Below, in pieces: positions 36,349 to 45,034 of a DNA stretch of 64,000 nt. The position numbers and the translations under genes are program-made. The stretch's first letter is position 1; the number at the start of each line of letters is the position of its first letter. Under the pieces are notes generated by a model. The model searched no databases. It saw only the letters and a list, made by a program, of their open reading frames with translations, and was not told where the DNA came from. This stretch comes from RGIG1995 sp045587445 (GTDB lineage Bacteria > Bacillota > Clostridia > Oscillospirales > CAG-272), in the NCBI GenBank assembly GCA_045587445.1, contig JAZNCH010000053.1:1-64000 (forward strand), given 5' to 3'.

Positions 36349-36377
36349 TTGACAAAAAAGTACAAAGCGTGTAAAAT
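36349..36377 (+). promoter_or_regulatory. Promoter of dxs
   Basis: TTGACA (36349-36354), 17-base spacer, TAAAAT (36372-36377). Confidence 0.8.
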
Positions 36378-36412
36378 AAAAATGATATACAGCTTTGAAA
36401 GGAGTGGGGGAT

Positions 36413-38260
36413 ATGGCATATTTGGAAAAGATAGACGGACCGAAAAGTTTGAAACAATTAAGTATATCAGAGACTGCCGTTCTTGCAGAAGAAATAAGAG
36501 AAAAAATAATTGATACTCTTTCCGTAAACGGCGGGCACGTAGCCTCCAACCTTGGAGTTGTTGAGTTGACACTTGCGCTGCACAGGGTTTTTGATTCGCC
36601 TCGGGACAGTATAATTTTTGACGTTGGACATCAATGTTACGTACATAAACTGCTGACAGGCAGAAAAGACAGTTTTGATTCTTTAAGAAAGCACGGCGGT
36701 CTGTCGGGGTTTACTAATAGATTTGAAAGCGAATACGATTCGTTTGGCGCAGGACACAGTGGAACTTCTGTTTCTGCCGCTTTAGGCATTGCAAGCGGAA
36801 ACAAGCTGGCGGGGAATAATGCTTATTCGATAGCTGTTGTAGGAGACGGTTCATTTACGAACGGTATGATATATGAGGCACTGAACAACTGTTCGGGTGA
36901 TATGTCAAACGTTATTATCGTACTAAACGACAACGAAATGTCAATTTCCAAAAACGTTGGAGCTATGTCGAGCTATCTTTCGGAGTTCAGTAACTCGCGC
37001 AGTTATATTAAATTTAAAAATAAAGTATACGCTTTTTGTTTAAAGACCAATGGCTTTGGCACGCTCCTTTTGTCCATAGGCAGAGTAATAAAGAATATAG
37101 TAAAAAAAGTACTTATGACCAAGAATTATTTTGAATGTTTGGGACTTAAATACTTTGGGCCGATTGACGGACACGACCAAGAGTTGTTAGAGCTTGTTTT
37201 TGAACAGGCAAAACGCAAGAAAAGACCTTGCTTGGTTCACGTTGTAACAAAGAAAGGTAAGGGATATAAATTTGCCGAAGAAAGACCGGACGTGTTCCAT
37301 TCTGTCGGTAATTTTGATAAGGAAAGCGGTAAGACTCCAGACCCTAAATACGATTTTTCTGCAGCTTTCGGTGATATATTGACCGAACTTGCTGACAAAA
37401 ATGAAGACATAGTTGCAATAACTGCCGCCATGACACAAGGAACGGGGCTGAGCAAATTTGCAGAAAAGTATAATAATAGATTCTTTGACGTAGGTATAGC
37501 CGAAGAACATGCAGTTACCTTCAGTGCCGGCTTAGCAGCGACAGGAAAGATACCCGTATTTGCCGTATATTCAAGTTTTTTGCAAAGATGTTATGACCAG
37601 CTTATACACGATGTTGCCATACAAAAGCTTCCTGTTGTTATAGGTATAGACAGAGCAGGACTTGTGGCGGGCGACGGAATGACACATCAAGGCATATACG
37701 ACAGTGCATTTATGCTCGGCATACCGAATTTTGAACTGTATTCTCCGGAAAATTACGCTGATTTAAAAGAAGCTGTAACTTCGGCTGTGAACAGCAACAA
37801 ACCTTCGGCTGTAAGGTATCCCAAGGGAACGGAATTTTTGTATGACAATACGTTTGTAAGAAAATGCGATTCAATATCTGTTGCCGAAGTAGGAAAGGGA
37901 GAAAAGAAGATAGCTGTTATAACTTACGGAAGAATAACAGGTAATGTATATAAGGCGGCAAATCAGCTTGATACTGAGTATAGTATCAAGATAATAAAAA
38001 TGCACAAGATAATGCCCCAACCATTTGAAGAACTATTAGCCGAGTGCGAAAATATTGAAAGAATACTTGTAGTCGAAGAGGGAATAGAAAAAGGCGGAAT
38101 CGGTGAAAAAATTGCTGCATACTTTGGTGAAAACGGTAAAAAAGTAAATATACATGCCATAGACTCCCAAAAATCTTTCTCGGGAAATATAAATGACTTA
38201 TTCAGTGATTTTGAATTTACTCCCGAAAAAATTAAAGAAAAGATAATAGCAATACAGTAA
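36413..38260 (+). CDS. dxs: 1-deoxy-D-xylulose-5-phosphate synthase
   Basis: 615 residues from the ATG that follows AAAGGAGTG; the frame opens six codons earlier at a TTG inside that ribosome binding site. First enzyme of the MEP isoprenoid pathway, condensing pyruvate and glyceraldehyde-3-phosphate. Thiamine diphosphate motif VVGDGSFTNGMIYEALNN, GAGHSGTSVSAALG, the transketolase-type pyrimidine domain FDVGIAEEHAVTFSAGLA and DRAGLVAGDGMTHQGIYD are all present. The following sigK gene starts 43 bases downstream behind a hairpin. Confidence 0.96.
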   Translation: MAYLEKIDGPKSLKQLSISETAVLAEEIREKIIDTLSVNGGHVASNLGVVELTLALHRVFDSPRDSIIFDVGHQCYVHKLLTGRKDSFDSLRKHGGLSGFTNRFESEYDSFGAGHSGTSVSAALGIASGNKLAGNNAYSIAVVGDGSFTNGMIYEALNNCSGDMSNVIIVLNDNEMSISKNVGAMSSYLSEFSNSRSYIKFKNKVYAFCLKTNGFGTLLLSIGRVIKNIVKKVLMTKNYFECLGLKYFGPIDGHDQELLELVFEQAKRKKRPCLVHVVTKKGKGYKFAEERPDVFHSVGNFDKESGKTPDPKYDFSAAFGDILTELADKNEDIVAITAAMTQGTGLSKFAEKYNNRFFDVGIAEEHAVTFSAGLAATGKIPVFAVYSSFLQRCYDQLIHDVAIQKLPVVIGIDRAGLVAGDGMTHQGIYDSAFMLGIPNFELYSPENYADLKEAVTSAVNSNKPSAVRYPKGTEFLYDNTFVRKCDSISVAEVGKGEKKIAVITYGRITGNVYKAANQLDTEYSIKIIKMHKIMPQPFEELLAECENIERILVVEEGIEKGGIGEKIAAYFGENGKKVNIHAIDSQKSFSGNINDLFSDFEFTPEKIKEKIIAIQ

Positions 38261-38263
38261 TAA

Positions 38264-38303
38264 AAGAACGCCCTTGTACGTAATAATGTACAGGGGTGTT
38301 TTT
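38264..38303 (+). terminator. Hairpin between dxs and sigK overlapping the sigK ribosome binding site
   Basis: Stem ACGCCCTTGTAC/GTACAGGGGTGT with loop GTAATAAT, followed by TTTTTA and then the sigK start codon. It looks like the dxs terminator, and its 3' arm includes the likely ribosome binding site AGGGGTG of sigK. Confidence 0.7.
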
Positions 38304-38996
38304 ATGCTTTTTCAATCAATGTTAAATATTATATATCTTTTCTTGCGAGTGTCGGGGGGGCAAAATTTTCCGCCACCTCTTCCGCCAGAGGAGGAAGCTG
38401 AATATTTCAAAAAGGCGAGACAGGGCGATGCTTTGGCGCGAGAGAAGCTTATTGAGCATAATCTTCGTCTTGTAGCCCATATTGTTAAGAAATACTATAC
38501 TTCAAACAAAAATCAAGAGGATTTAATATCTGTCGGAACGATAGGGCTTATTAAGGCTATTGATTCGTACGATATAGAAAACGGTACTAAGTTTGCGACT
38601 TATGCGGGTAAATGTTTACAGAATGAGATTTTGATGTATTTCAGAGCGCAGAAAAAGACTGCTAATGAGGTATCTATAAATGAAACGATAGATATTGACA
38701 AAGACGGAAATCCTTTGACTTATATAGATATTATTGCAAGCGAGGATACGATAGCCGACGACCTTGACATAAAGATGAAAAGTGCAAAGGCGTTGAAAAT
38801 AATAAACAACGAGTTAAGCGACAGAGAAAAAGAAATTATCGTAATGAGATACGGGATAGGTAAGGAGCGGGCGATAACCCAGAGAGAAATAGCAAAGAAA
38901 TTAGGAATTTCGCGCTCGTACGTCAGTCGTATTGAAAAGGGGGCTTTAGAAAAGATAAACGAATTATTATCACGCCCCGGTTTTACAATGTTTTAG
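38304..38996 (+). CDS. sigK: Sporulation sigma factor SigK (pro-form)
   Basis: 231 residues. After a hydrophobic pro-sequence (MLFQSMLNIIYLFLRV) come PPEEEAEYFKKARQGD, region 2 LIEHNLRLVAHIVKKY and DLISVGTIGLIKAIDSYD, and region 4 QREIAKKLGISRSYVSRIEK. This matches the mother-cell sigma factor of late sporulation, which needs removal of the pro-sequence by SpoIVFB. The gene is intact, without a skin element. The start was placed at 38304 rather than the TTG at 38274 or ATG at 38286, which lie inside the preceding hairpin. Confidence 0.92.
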   Translation: MLFQSMLNIIYLFLRVSGGQNFPPPLPPEEEAEYFKKARQGDALAREKLIEHNLRLVAHIVKKYYTSNKNQEDLISVGTIGLIKAIDSYDIENGTKFATYAGKCLQNEILMYFRAQKKTANEVSINETIDIDKDGNPLTYIDIIASEDTIADDLDIKMKSAKALKIINNELSDREKEIIVMRYGIGKERAITQREIAKKLGISRSYVSRIEKGALEKINELLSRPGFTMF

Positions 38997-39058
38997 GCAT
39001 AGAAATAAAAAGACATACATATTATTTAGCAAAAAAGCAGAATGAGAGAGGTTGTTCT

Positions 39059-40651
39059 ATGAATATTGAAAATATGAGTAATAACAAGATATTGCCGTCA
39101 TTTAAAGATGAGTTTTGTGTTTGGAGTGAGGGAGTAAAGGCGTGTCCCGAATATGAAGTAAGCGAAGAGTATATTTTACCGGATTATTTGCCCGACATAA
39201 GAAAGATACTTCTTGTTAACGCAAAGGTTGAAGAAAATGATGGATTTATTCAGGAGGGCAAGGCAGAATACAGTGGAGACGTAGTAATTAACGTGTTGTA
39301 TATAGGTGATACAGGTCAGGTTAAATGTGTTACGCAAAGCTATCCCTATACGAACTATTTAGCCAACGAGGAAATATATGACGACAGCGTTATTGAGGCG
39401 GTAACAAGGGTTGAAAACCGTTCTGTAAGGGCTGTAAGTCCGAGAAAACTTCTTTTGAAAGGCAAAGTGATTACAGATATTTCGATATTTAACAAGCTGT
39501 GCGTATCCCCCAGATTAATAGGCGGAAGCGGTGTTGAAGACGAATTCACTTTGGAGAGGAAGACTGACAGAATTGGGTGTGTAAACTATTTGCAGTTTAC
39601 CGAATCGGATATAAGAGTCAGTGAAGATATTGAATATAAAGGGAAAATGCCCATATCCGAACTTATTTACAGTGACGCCGATTTATTTATGACAGACTGC
39701 AAATACAGCGACGGTAAAGTAAGTATAAAGGGTAATGCAAGGGTAAAATGCCTCTTAAGATGCGCTGAAGAGGGCGAAGAGGGGGAATATGAGGGGATAG
39801 AAAAGAATATCCCAATTGAACATACCTTCGAAGTAAAACTACCTCAAAACGACAGCAGATGCTTCGGAAGGCTCGAGCTTGGAGCAATAGAGGTTGGAAT
39901 TGCCAATGACAGTTACGGAGAAAACAGATTATTACAAATAGATTTTGTTTGCAGAGCAAATATTACCGCAGTTTCAAATTCGGATACCGAATTTACAGAT
40001 GACGTATTTTCCACGGCGTACAAATATGAAAACACCTATAAAGAGGTTACGACCGAGCGTCTTGCAAAGTGTGGTTATTCAAATTTTTCTGCAAGCGGAA
40101 GCGGAGAAATAGCCAATACAGAGGGGATCGAACTTGACAAGGTAATAATGAGTCAAGCTGATTCTCAAATGAAGTTAAAAGAAGTGTCAAACGGAAAGGC
40201 AGTTTTTGCCGGAGATTGCGCAGTTAAATCCGTGTTAGCAGACAAGAGGGGAAATTGCATCACGTCAGAGCAGACATTCCCAATAAAATTTGAAGTGCCT
40301 ATTGAGTGTGATGGTTTTAACAGATGTAATGTTGAATGTACCGTGCTTGACTCAAGAGTAAATATTGACGGAAACAAACTTAATGTAAACGCAGAAATAG
40401 GAATAGATTACGCAATTTTTGAAAAGGTAAGAGCAAATTCAGTTGCAACTGTTGCTATTGATAAGAGTGTTAAAAATACAGAAAACAAAGAGGGATTCGT
40501 GAGACTGTACTATCCCGAAAAAAATGAAGACCTCTGGAGTGTTGCTAAAAGATATGGACTTTCGCGCGCATCTTTAGAGAAGGCAAACAACCGACAGTTG
40601 TCCGAGGGACTGCCAAGGGTTATTCTTATCCCTACAAATAGTGTCAAATAA
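39059..40651 (+). CDS. sipL: SipL-like SPOCS (DUF3794) and LysM protein
   Basis: 530 residues. Three SPOCS/DUF3794-type repeats can be followed (about 20-150, 160-310, 330-460), with YILPDYLPDIRKILLVNAKV, SGDVVINVLYIGDTGQVKC and ISELIYSDADLFM-like segments, and a C-terminal LysM domain (PEKNEDLWSVAKRYGLSRAS). This is the architecture of SipL, which binds SpoIVA and anchors the spore coat in Clostridioides. It directly follows sigK, which fits a sporulation block. It has its own ribosome binding site GAGAGG and its own terminator. Confidence 0.88.
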   Translation: MNIENMSNNKILPSFKDEFCVWSEGVKACPEYEVSEEYILPDYLPDIRKILLVNAKVEENDGFIQEGKAEYSGDVVINVLYIGDTGQVKCVTQSYPYTNYLANEEIYDDSVIEAVTRVENRSVRAVSPRKLLLKGKVITDISIFNKLCVSPRLIGGSGVEDEFTLERKTDRIGCVNYLQFTESDIRVSEDIEYKGKMPISELIYSDADLFMTDCKYSDGKVSIKGNARVKCLLRCAEEGEEGEYEGIEKNIPIEHTFEVKLPQNDSRCFGRLELGAIEVGIANDSYGENRLLQIDFVCRANITAVSNSDTEFTDDVFSTAYKYENTYKEVTTERLAKCGYSNFSASGSGEIANTEGIELDKVIMSQADSQMKLKEVSNGKAVFAGDCAVKSVLADKRGNCITSEQTFPIKFEVPIECDGFNRCNVECTVLDSRVNIDGNKLNVNAEIGIDYAIFEKVRANSVATVAIDKSVKNTENKEGFVRLYYPEKNEDLWSVAKRYGLSRASLEKANNRQLSEGLPRVILIPTNSVK

Positions 40652-40654
40652 ACA

Positions 40655-40697
40655 AAAAATGTCGAGCAAATAGCTTTATTTGCTTGGCATTTTTGTT
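40655..40697 (+). terminator. Terminator after sipL
   Basis: Stem AATGTCGAGCAAAT/ATTTGCTTGGCATT around loop AGCTTT-like, followed by TTTTTG. Confidence 0.75.
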
Positions 40698-40704
40698 TTA
40701 TCTA

Positions 40705-40733
40705 TTGAAACACAAGACAAAATATGATATAAT
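40705..40733 (+). promoter_or_regulatory. Promoter of the second AraC regulator
   Basis: TTGAAA (40705-40710), 17-base spacer, TATAAT (40728-40733). Confidence 0.78.
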
Positions 40734-40784
40734 TGCGAAAAAGAGTTAAAAAAACGAGTCAAATATTGCGAATTGGAGTGGGTT

Positions 40785-41585
40785 ATGAAAGCGGTATATT
40801 TGTTTGACAGTAGACAAACTCAATGCAGATTGAGAAATTCATTAGAATTTATGATGCATTTTCATCATCAAGTGGAAGTTGTATATATGCTTAAGGGAGA
40901 ATGTACAGCAATTGTTGAGGGAGAAGCGTTGGAGTTGCATTCGGGCGACATATTGACTGTTTTTCCAAATCAGATACACGAGTATAAAGACGGGAAAAAC
41001 GAGGAGTTTTTTATTGCCATTTTCCAACCTGAGTTTTTGCCCGATTACAAAGATTTGTTTTATAATATGCTTCCTGTTAAAAAGGTTTATTCTACCCATA
41101 ACAAAAATGAATTTTTACTTGATTTGGCGAGAAAAATTCCTGAGATGTATCAGAAAGATAATAAGTACAAAGAGCCGATATACAGAGGACTTTTGACTGC
41201 ATTTTTTGGAGAATTATTTTCTGTGTATCCCTTAATGAAAGCAAAGAGGACTGATATGTCGGTTTTGAAGTCGGTGCTTCTGTTCTGCAACGAAAATTAT
41301 TTGGACAATATTTACCTTGAAGATGCTGCAGAAGCATTGCACGTAAGTAAGTTCTATATATCACATTTGTTTAACAATAAGCTTGGTATAAGTTTCAACG
41401 AATATATAAATTCTCTCAGAATAACAGATGCAGTTTACTTGCTTGAAAAGAAAGAGGGAGGAATGACTGAAATCGCGCAACGCTGCGGATTTAATACGAC
41501 CAGAACGTTTAACCGCGCGTTCAAAAGCATGTATGGTATGTCTCCCAGTAAGTACAGAAAGGAAAACGCTGAAAAAAAGGAATAA
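40785..41585 (+). CDS. AraC family transcriptional regulator with cupin domain
   Basis: 266 residues from the ATG after GGAGTGGG; a TTG four codons earlier lies in the ribosome binding site. The N-terminal cupin shows FHHQVEVVYMLKGECTAIVE and LHSGDILTVFPNQIHEY. The C-terminal DNA-binding domain has YLEDAAEALHVSKFYISHLF and MTEIAQRCGFNTTRTFNRAF then YGMSPSKYRK. Probably a sugar-responsive activator; no transport or catabolic gene adjoins it, so its target is unclear. Confidence 0.9.
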   Translation: MKAVYLFDSRQTQCRLRNSLEFMMHFHHQVEVVYMLKGECTAIVEGEALELHSGDILTVFPNQIHEYKDGKNEEFFIAIFQPEFLPDYKDLFYNMLPVKKVYSTHNKNEFLLDLARKIPEMYQKDNKYKEPIYRGLLTAFFGELFSVYPLMKAKRTDMSVLKSVLLFCNENYLDNIYLEDAAEALHVSKFYISHLFNNKLGISFNEYINSLRITDAVYLLEKKEGGMTEIAQRCGFNTTRTFNRAFKSMYGMSPSKYRKENAEKKE

Positions 41586-41589
41586 TACA

Positions 41590-41625
41590 ATTGAGGCACA
41601 CTCCATTTTGTGAGTGTGCCTCAAT
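41590..41625. terminator. Hairpin between convergent genes
   Basis: Stem TGAGGCACACTC/GAGTGTGCCTCA with a short loop. The T-runs are weak, so it may be a terminator of modest strength for both genes. Confidence 0.6.
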
Positions 41626-41628
41626 AAA

Positions 41629-42603
41629 TTAGCCTCTGTCTTTGAAGATTGGTTCTTCTTCGGGGGTGCTGTCCTCTTCTTCGTAAGGTTCAATCATAAT
41701 GCTGTAGATTTTCGGCCACGAGGTATAAATAGCGATAAATTGACCAATTGCTATTGTAATAATAAAGGGAAGAAGAGCACCAAGCGGAGGGAATGTCATA
41801 AGAAGTCCATAACTGAAAAATATAAGGATTGCTATGCCGAGGGTTCCGACAAAATTTCGTTTAAATCCAATTAAAGAGAACAAGAATGCGTTTTTCAAAA
41901 TTTTGTATAGACTCAGCTTGAACGTAAGCATAATTGTATAGATGTAATATCTCATTACAAAATAGATTATTCCGATGGCAACAGTCAGATAGAACATAAG
42001 CGACATAAGATAAGTCGAAGCGTTTGCAGCAAAGAATATGACATCATAGAATATCAAGAAGAGAAGTGCTACGTCAATTATACCGAAAATAAGAGCTTGT
42101 TTCCAATTTCTTTTTATAGCGTAGAAATAGTCTTGCATAAAAAATATTGGGGCGCCCTTTACGATGTTTCTGACAATGTAAGTTGAGCCTATCATTGACA
42201 GACCGAACGTAAACAGTGTAAGGAGACCTATTCCGTAAAAGATATAAGTCGCAACAGTGGGAACGGATATTTCAACTTGAATACCGAGGACGCCGTGCAG
42301 AGCACTTGTTAAAGGCGAGGTTACACCCGATATTTTTGTAGCTCCGTAAAGGGGGCCGAACAAGGAAGAGACGGGCGAATATGATGTTGTATTTAAATTT
42401 CCGCTTGCCGCAAAGAGTGCAAAAAGGATGGGGAAATTTGAAAAAACGAGCAACATATTGACCGACAAAAGTCTATTCATATTTCTCCAAAGGAGTTTAA
42501 AGAAGAATTTGAAGTTTCTCGGTTCATTAACATCCTTGGGAACGCCTTTTCCGTCAAGTGAGTATCTGAATAGGCTGAACCTTTTTTTTCTTTTTTCTGA
42601 CAA
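41629..42603 (-). CDS. DUF624/YesL-like membrane protein
   Basis: 324 residues with about five to six membrane helices. The N-terminal cytoplasmic part contains EPRNFKFFFKLLWRNMNRLL, then the first helix; IVKGAPIFFMQDYFYAIKRNWKQALIFGII matches the central region of the YesL family, which often lies beside sugar transporter genes. The C-terminus is acidic. Three bases separate it from the upstream membrane protein gene. Function unknown. Confidence 0.72.
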   Translation of the reverse strand: MSEKRKKRFSLFRYSLDGKGVPKDVNEPRNFKFFFKLLWRNMNRLLSVNMLLVFSNFPILFALFAASGNLNTTSYSPVSSLFGPLYGATKISGVTSPLTSALHGVLGIQVEISVPTVATYIFYGIGLLTLFTFGLSMIGSTYIVRNIVKGAPIFFMQDYFYAIKRNWKQALIFGIIDVALLFLIFYDVIFFAANASTYLMSLMFYLTVAIGIIYFVMRYYIYTIMLTFKLSLYKILKNAFLFSLIGFKRNFVGTLGIAILIFFSYGLLMTFPPLGALLPFIITIAIGQFIAIYTSWPKIYSIMIEPYEEEDSTPEEEPIFKDRG

Positions 42604-42606
42604 TTT

Positions 42607-43209
42607 TTACAGTCCTTTCGAGGAAATCAGCAAAAAAAGATTTCCGTGTTTTAATAGAATAATAAGAAAACTTGCTCCGCACAGAGCTAAAAAGTTAAGC
42701 AAAAAATAAAGCAAATCATTTCTTTTAATCAAAGATTTAATTTTCGGCGGGTACATTATGCTTTTAGAGTAGAGCATTGCCAATGTGCAAGTATAACACA
42801 AAAGGCAAATATTTGCGACAGAAAGAACAACAAAACCAACACATCCGAAAATTTTAAAATGAGCAACAATGTTCCCGAGTTTAACAGCTCGTATTAATGT
42901 AGCCGAACACAACCCGACCGAGAAACCCTTATATGCGGAAGCGAGGCAAAATAAAGTGTTTCTTTTTGTGCAAAAGGTTGTTACAAGAATAAAAAATAAA
43001 TATTTTAATTCTCCCAAAAACGAGGAAGAAACGGAAAGAACATCAAAACTCCTTGCAGTCAAAACCGAAGAAACAACGTTGTTTTCAAGTAACGAATACA
43101 AATGTGAGTCGGGGGATAAGATATAACAAATAATTAATCCAAAGATAAAAAACAATGCCGAAACAGAAATATAAAGTATAAAATATGCAGTTAAATTTTG
43201 TTTACGCAA
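42607..43209 (-). CDS. Polytopic membrane protein, unknown (SpoIIM-like at best)
   Basis: 200 residues with five or six hydrophobic segments (about 8-30, 68-85, 90-112, 120-150, 168-190). The overall layout, with a long N-terminal helix, a lumenal loop rich in Ser/Val and GFSVGLCSATL in the middle, is reminiscent of stage II sporulation protein M, but I see no decisive motif. It lies between proC and the DUF624-like gene on the same strand. Confidence 0.6.
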   Translation of the reverse strand: MRKQNLTAYFILYISVSALFFIFGLIICYILSPDSHLYSLLENNVVSSVLTARSFDVLSVSSSFLGELKYLFFILVTTFCTKRNTLFCLASAYKGFSVGLCSATLIRAVKLGNIVAHFKIFGCVGFVVLSVANICLLCYTCTLAMLYSKSIMYPPKIKSLIKRNDLLYFLLNFLALCGASFLIILLKHGNLFLLISSKGL

Positions 43210-43254
43210 GAAATACCACCACCGTTAAAATATATGACGGCGGTTTAAATAAAA

Positions 43255-44067
43255 TTACATACCCTTAGACAGTTCTTCGGCTCTTTCAGAGCATTTTATC
43301 ATAGCTTCTTTCACAATATCCGAGAAGTTGTTTGCTTCAAATACGTTCAAAGCCTGTTCGGTAGTACCCTTAGGGGATTTAACCATTGAAATAAGCTCGT
43401 CGGGCGTTTTGCCTGTTTTAAGTAAAAGCTCGGTTGAACCGATTATTGTTTTGCAGATGATTTCAAGCATGTCTTTGTTATCGAAGCCCATTTCGGTAGC
43501 AGTATCGTATATACTCTTGATGAAGAGAAATACGTATGCGGGGGAGCTTGAAGTTACTGCAATTATGTCGTTCATTTTTTCTTCGGGAAGAGTAAAAGCA
43601 GTGCCTGAAGCGGCAAATACAGCGCAAATATTTTTAAATACTTTATCATTTACCGCATCATTTTTGGAAAGAGCGGTAACACCCTTTCCGACAAGAAGGG
43701 GAGTGTTTGGCATAGTGCGTATAACCGCCGCATTAAAACCAAGCTTATCACATACAAAATCCGTTGTAATACCTGCGGCAATTGAAATAAAGGTTTTACC
43801 TGCAAGCGATAATTTTGAATCTTTAATTTCGGTAAGCAAATCTGTGAAGTTCTGGGGTTTTACGGAAAGAAAGATGTAATCTGCAAGTTCTACAGCTTCA
43901 GGTGCGCTGTTTGCGAGAATAAAGGGTTCGTTTTTATAGGGTTCGTATTTTGTTGCATCTTTATCAAAAAGGACGATATTATCGGCAGAATAGTTGTTCT
44001 GCATACTTCTAATAATTGCGCCTGCCATATTGCCGGTGCCTAAAAATGCAAATTTTCCTTTTAACAT
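43255..44067 (-). CDS. proC: Pyrroline-5-carboxylate reductase
   Basis: 270 residues, the usual length. NAD(P)H-dependent last step of proline synthesis. N-terminal Rossmann motif FLGTGNMAGAIIRSM, YIFLSVKPQNFTDLL, AAGITTDFVCDKLG, IRTMPNTPLLVGKGVTAL, and the C-terminal signature TGKTPDELISMVKSPKGTTEQALN. Its own promoter lies at 44098-44126; the two downstream membrane protein genes may be read from it. Confidence 0.95.
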   Translation of the reverse strand: MLKGKFAFLGTGNMAGAIIRSMQNNYSADNIVLFDKDATKYEPYKNEPFILANSAPEAVELADYIFLSVKPQNFTDLLTEIKDSKLSLAGKTFISIAAGITTDFVCDKLGFNAAVIRTMPNTPLLVGKGVTALSKNDAVNDKVFKNICAVFAASGTAFTLPEEKMNDIIAVTSSSPAYVFLFIKSIYDTATEMGFDNKDMLEIICKTIIGSTELLLKTGKTPDELISMVKSPKGTTEQALNVFEANNFSDIVKEAMIKCSERAEELSKGM

Positions 44068-44097
44068 ATTATCACTCCGTTAATCATATTTCTACTG

Positions 44098-44126
44098 ATT
44101 ATAACACAAACTCTTTTAAATATCAA
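44098..44126 (-). promoter_or_regulatory. Promoter of proC
   Basis: Minus strand TTGATA (44121-44126), 17-base spacer, TATAAT (44098-44103). Confidence 0.75.
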
Positions 44127-44155
44127 TGTCATAATAGTAAATTATTGTAAATAAC

Positions 44156-44184
44156 TTGAAATATATCGGTAAATGAATTATAAT
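44156..44184 (+). promoter_or_regulatory. Promoter of the GNAT gene
   Basis: TTGAAA (44156-44161), 17-base spacer, TATAAT (44179-44184). Divergent from the proC promoter 30 bases away. Confidence 0.78.
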
Positions 44185-44213
44185 AGTAATATTAATTTTG
44201 CGGAGGGTATGTG

Positions 44214-44795
44214 ATGCAAAAAGACAGTGTTTTGAAGATGTTCAAAAGAATACCTACAATAGATACAGACAGACTTGTGTTGAGAAAGTTAAAAATATCA
44301 GATTATGCTGATATGTATGAATATTCTCGTCTTGACAGCGTAACGCAGTATTTACTGTGGAATTCACACCCGGAGGCAAGATATACGAGGGATTATTTGA
44401 GTTATATTCAAAGTCAGTACAAAGCGGGAGAATTTTACGACTGGGCTGTTATACACAGAGAAACGGGTAAGATGATAGGAACTTGCGGATTTGCAAAGCT
44501 TGATTTTGAAAATAATTCGGCAGAAATAGGATATGTTTTAAATCCTGAATTTTGGCATCGAGGGTATGCAACCGAAGCAGTAAAGAAAATTATTGATTTT
44601 GGTTTCCATACGCTTAATCTGCACAGAATAGAAGCACGTTATATAGTCGGAAATGAAGTAAGCCGACACGTTATGGAAAAATGCGGAATGACATTTGAGG
44701 GGGTACATAAGTCATCTTTATTTGTCAAGGACAGTTATGCGAGCGTTGGATATTGTGCAATAACAGCTGATGAATATATTTCAAACTACTTGTAA
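44214..44795 (+). CDS. GNAT acetyltransferase, RimJ/RimL-like
   Basis: 193 residues from the ATG at 44214, six bases after CGGAGGG; a GTG one codon earlier would sit too close. The RimJ-type pattern is clear: DTDRLVLRKLKISDYADMYEY, then GTCGFAKLDFENNSAEIGYVL, the CoA-binding NPEFWHRGYATEAVKKIIDF, and NEVSRHVMEKCGMTFEG. It transfers acetyl groups to a protein N-terminus or small amine; the substrate is not apparent. Monocistronic. Confidence 0.9.
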   Translation: MQKDSVLKMFKRIPTIDTDRLVLRKLKISDYADMYEYSRLDSVTQYLLWNSHPEARYTRDYLSYIQSQYKAGEFYDWAVIHRETGKMIGTCGFAKLDFENNSAEIGYVLNPEFWHRGYATEAVKKIIDFGFHTLNLHRIEARYIVGNEVSRHVMEKCGMTFEGVHKSSLFVKDSYASVGYCAITADEYISNYL

Positions 44796-44856
44796 AAAAT
44801 ATCATTTGAGTGAATATGTGTATTAATTAACCAATGAGAAAAATAGCAAGAATAAC

Positions 44857-44890
44857 AGAACACCTTCTCGGATTGGAGAAGGTGTTCTGC
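44857..44890 (+). terminator. Hairpin downstream of the GNAT gene
   Basis: Stem GAACACCTTCTC/GAGAAGGTGTTC with loop GGATTG; weak T tract. Confidence 0.65.
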
Positions 44891-44969
44891 GTTAAAAAAC
44901 ATTTATTGCTTTTTATATGTTTGATTTGCGACCTATATTGCTTTTGTGTGTAAAAAAGCAATAATTTGA

Positions 44970-44998
44970 TTGACTTTTTCTTTTTATACTGATATAAT
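44970..44998 (+). promoter_or_regulatory. Promoter of the GH20-like gene
   Basis: TTGACT (44970-44975), 17-base spacer, TATAAT (44993-44998). Confidence 0.78.
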
Positions 44999-45034
44999 TT
45001 TGTTAACTTTAAGGGGAAACAGAAAGGTAAAGAA

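Noticed and set aside
38304..38996. A skin-type interruption of sigK
   Set aside because: The frame is continuous from pro-sequence to region 4, and no recombinase gene is nearby.
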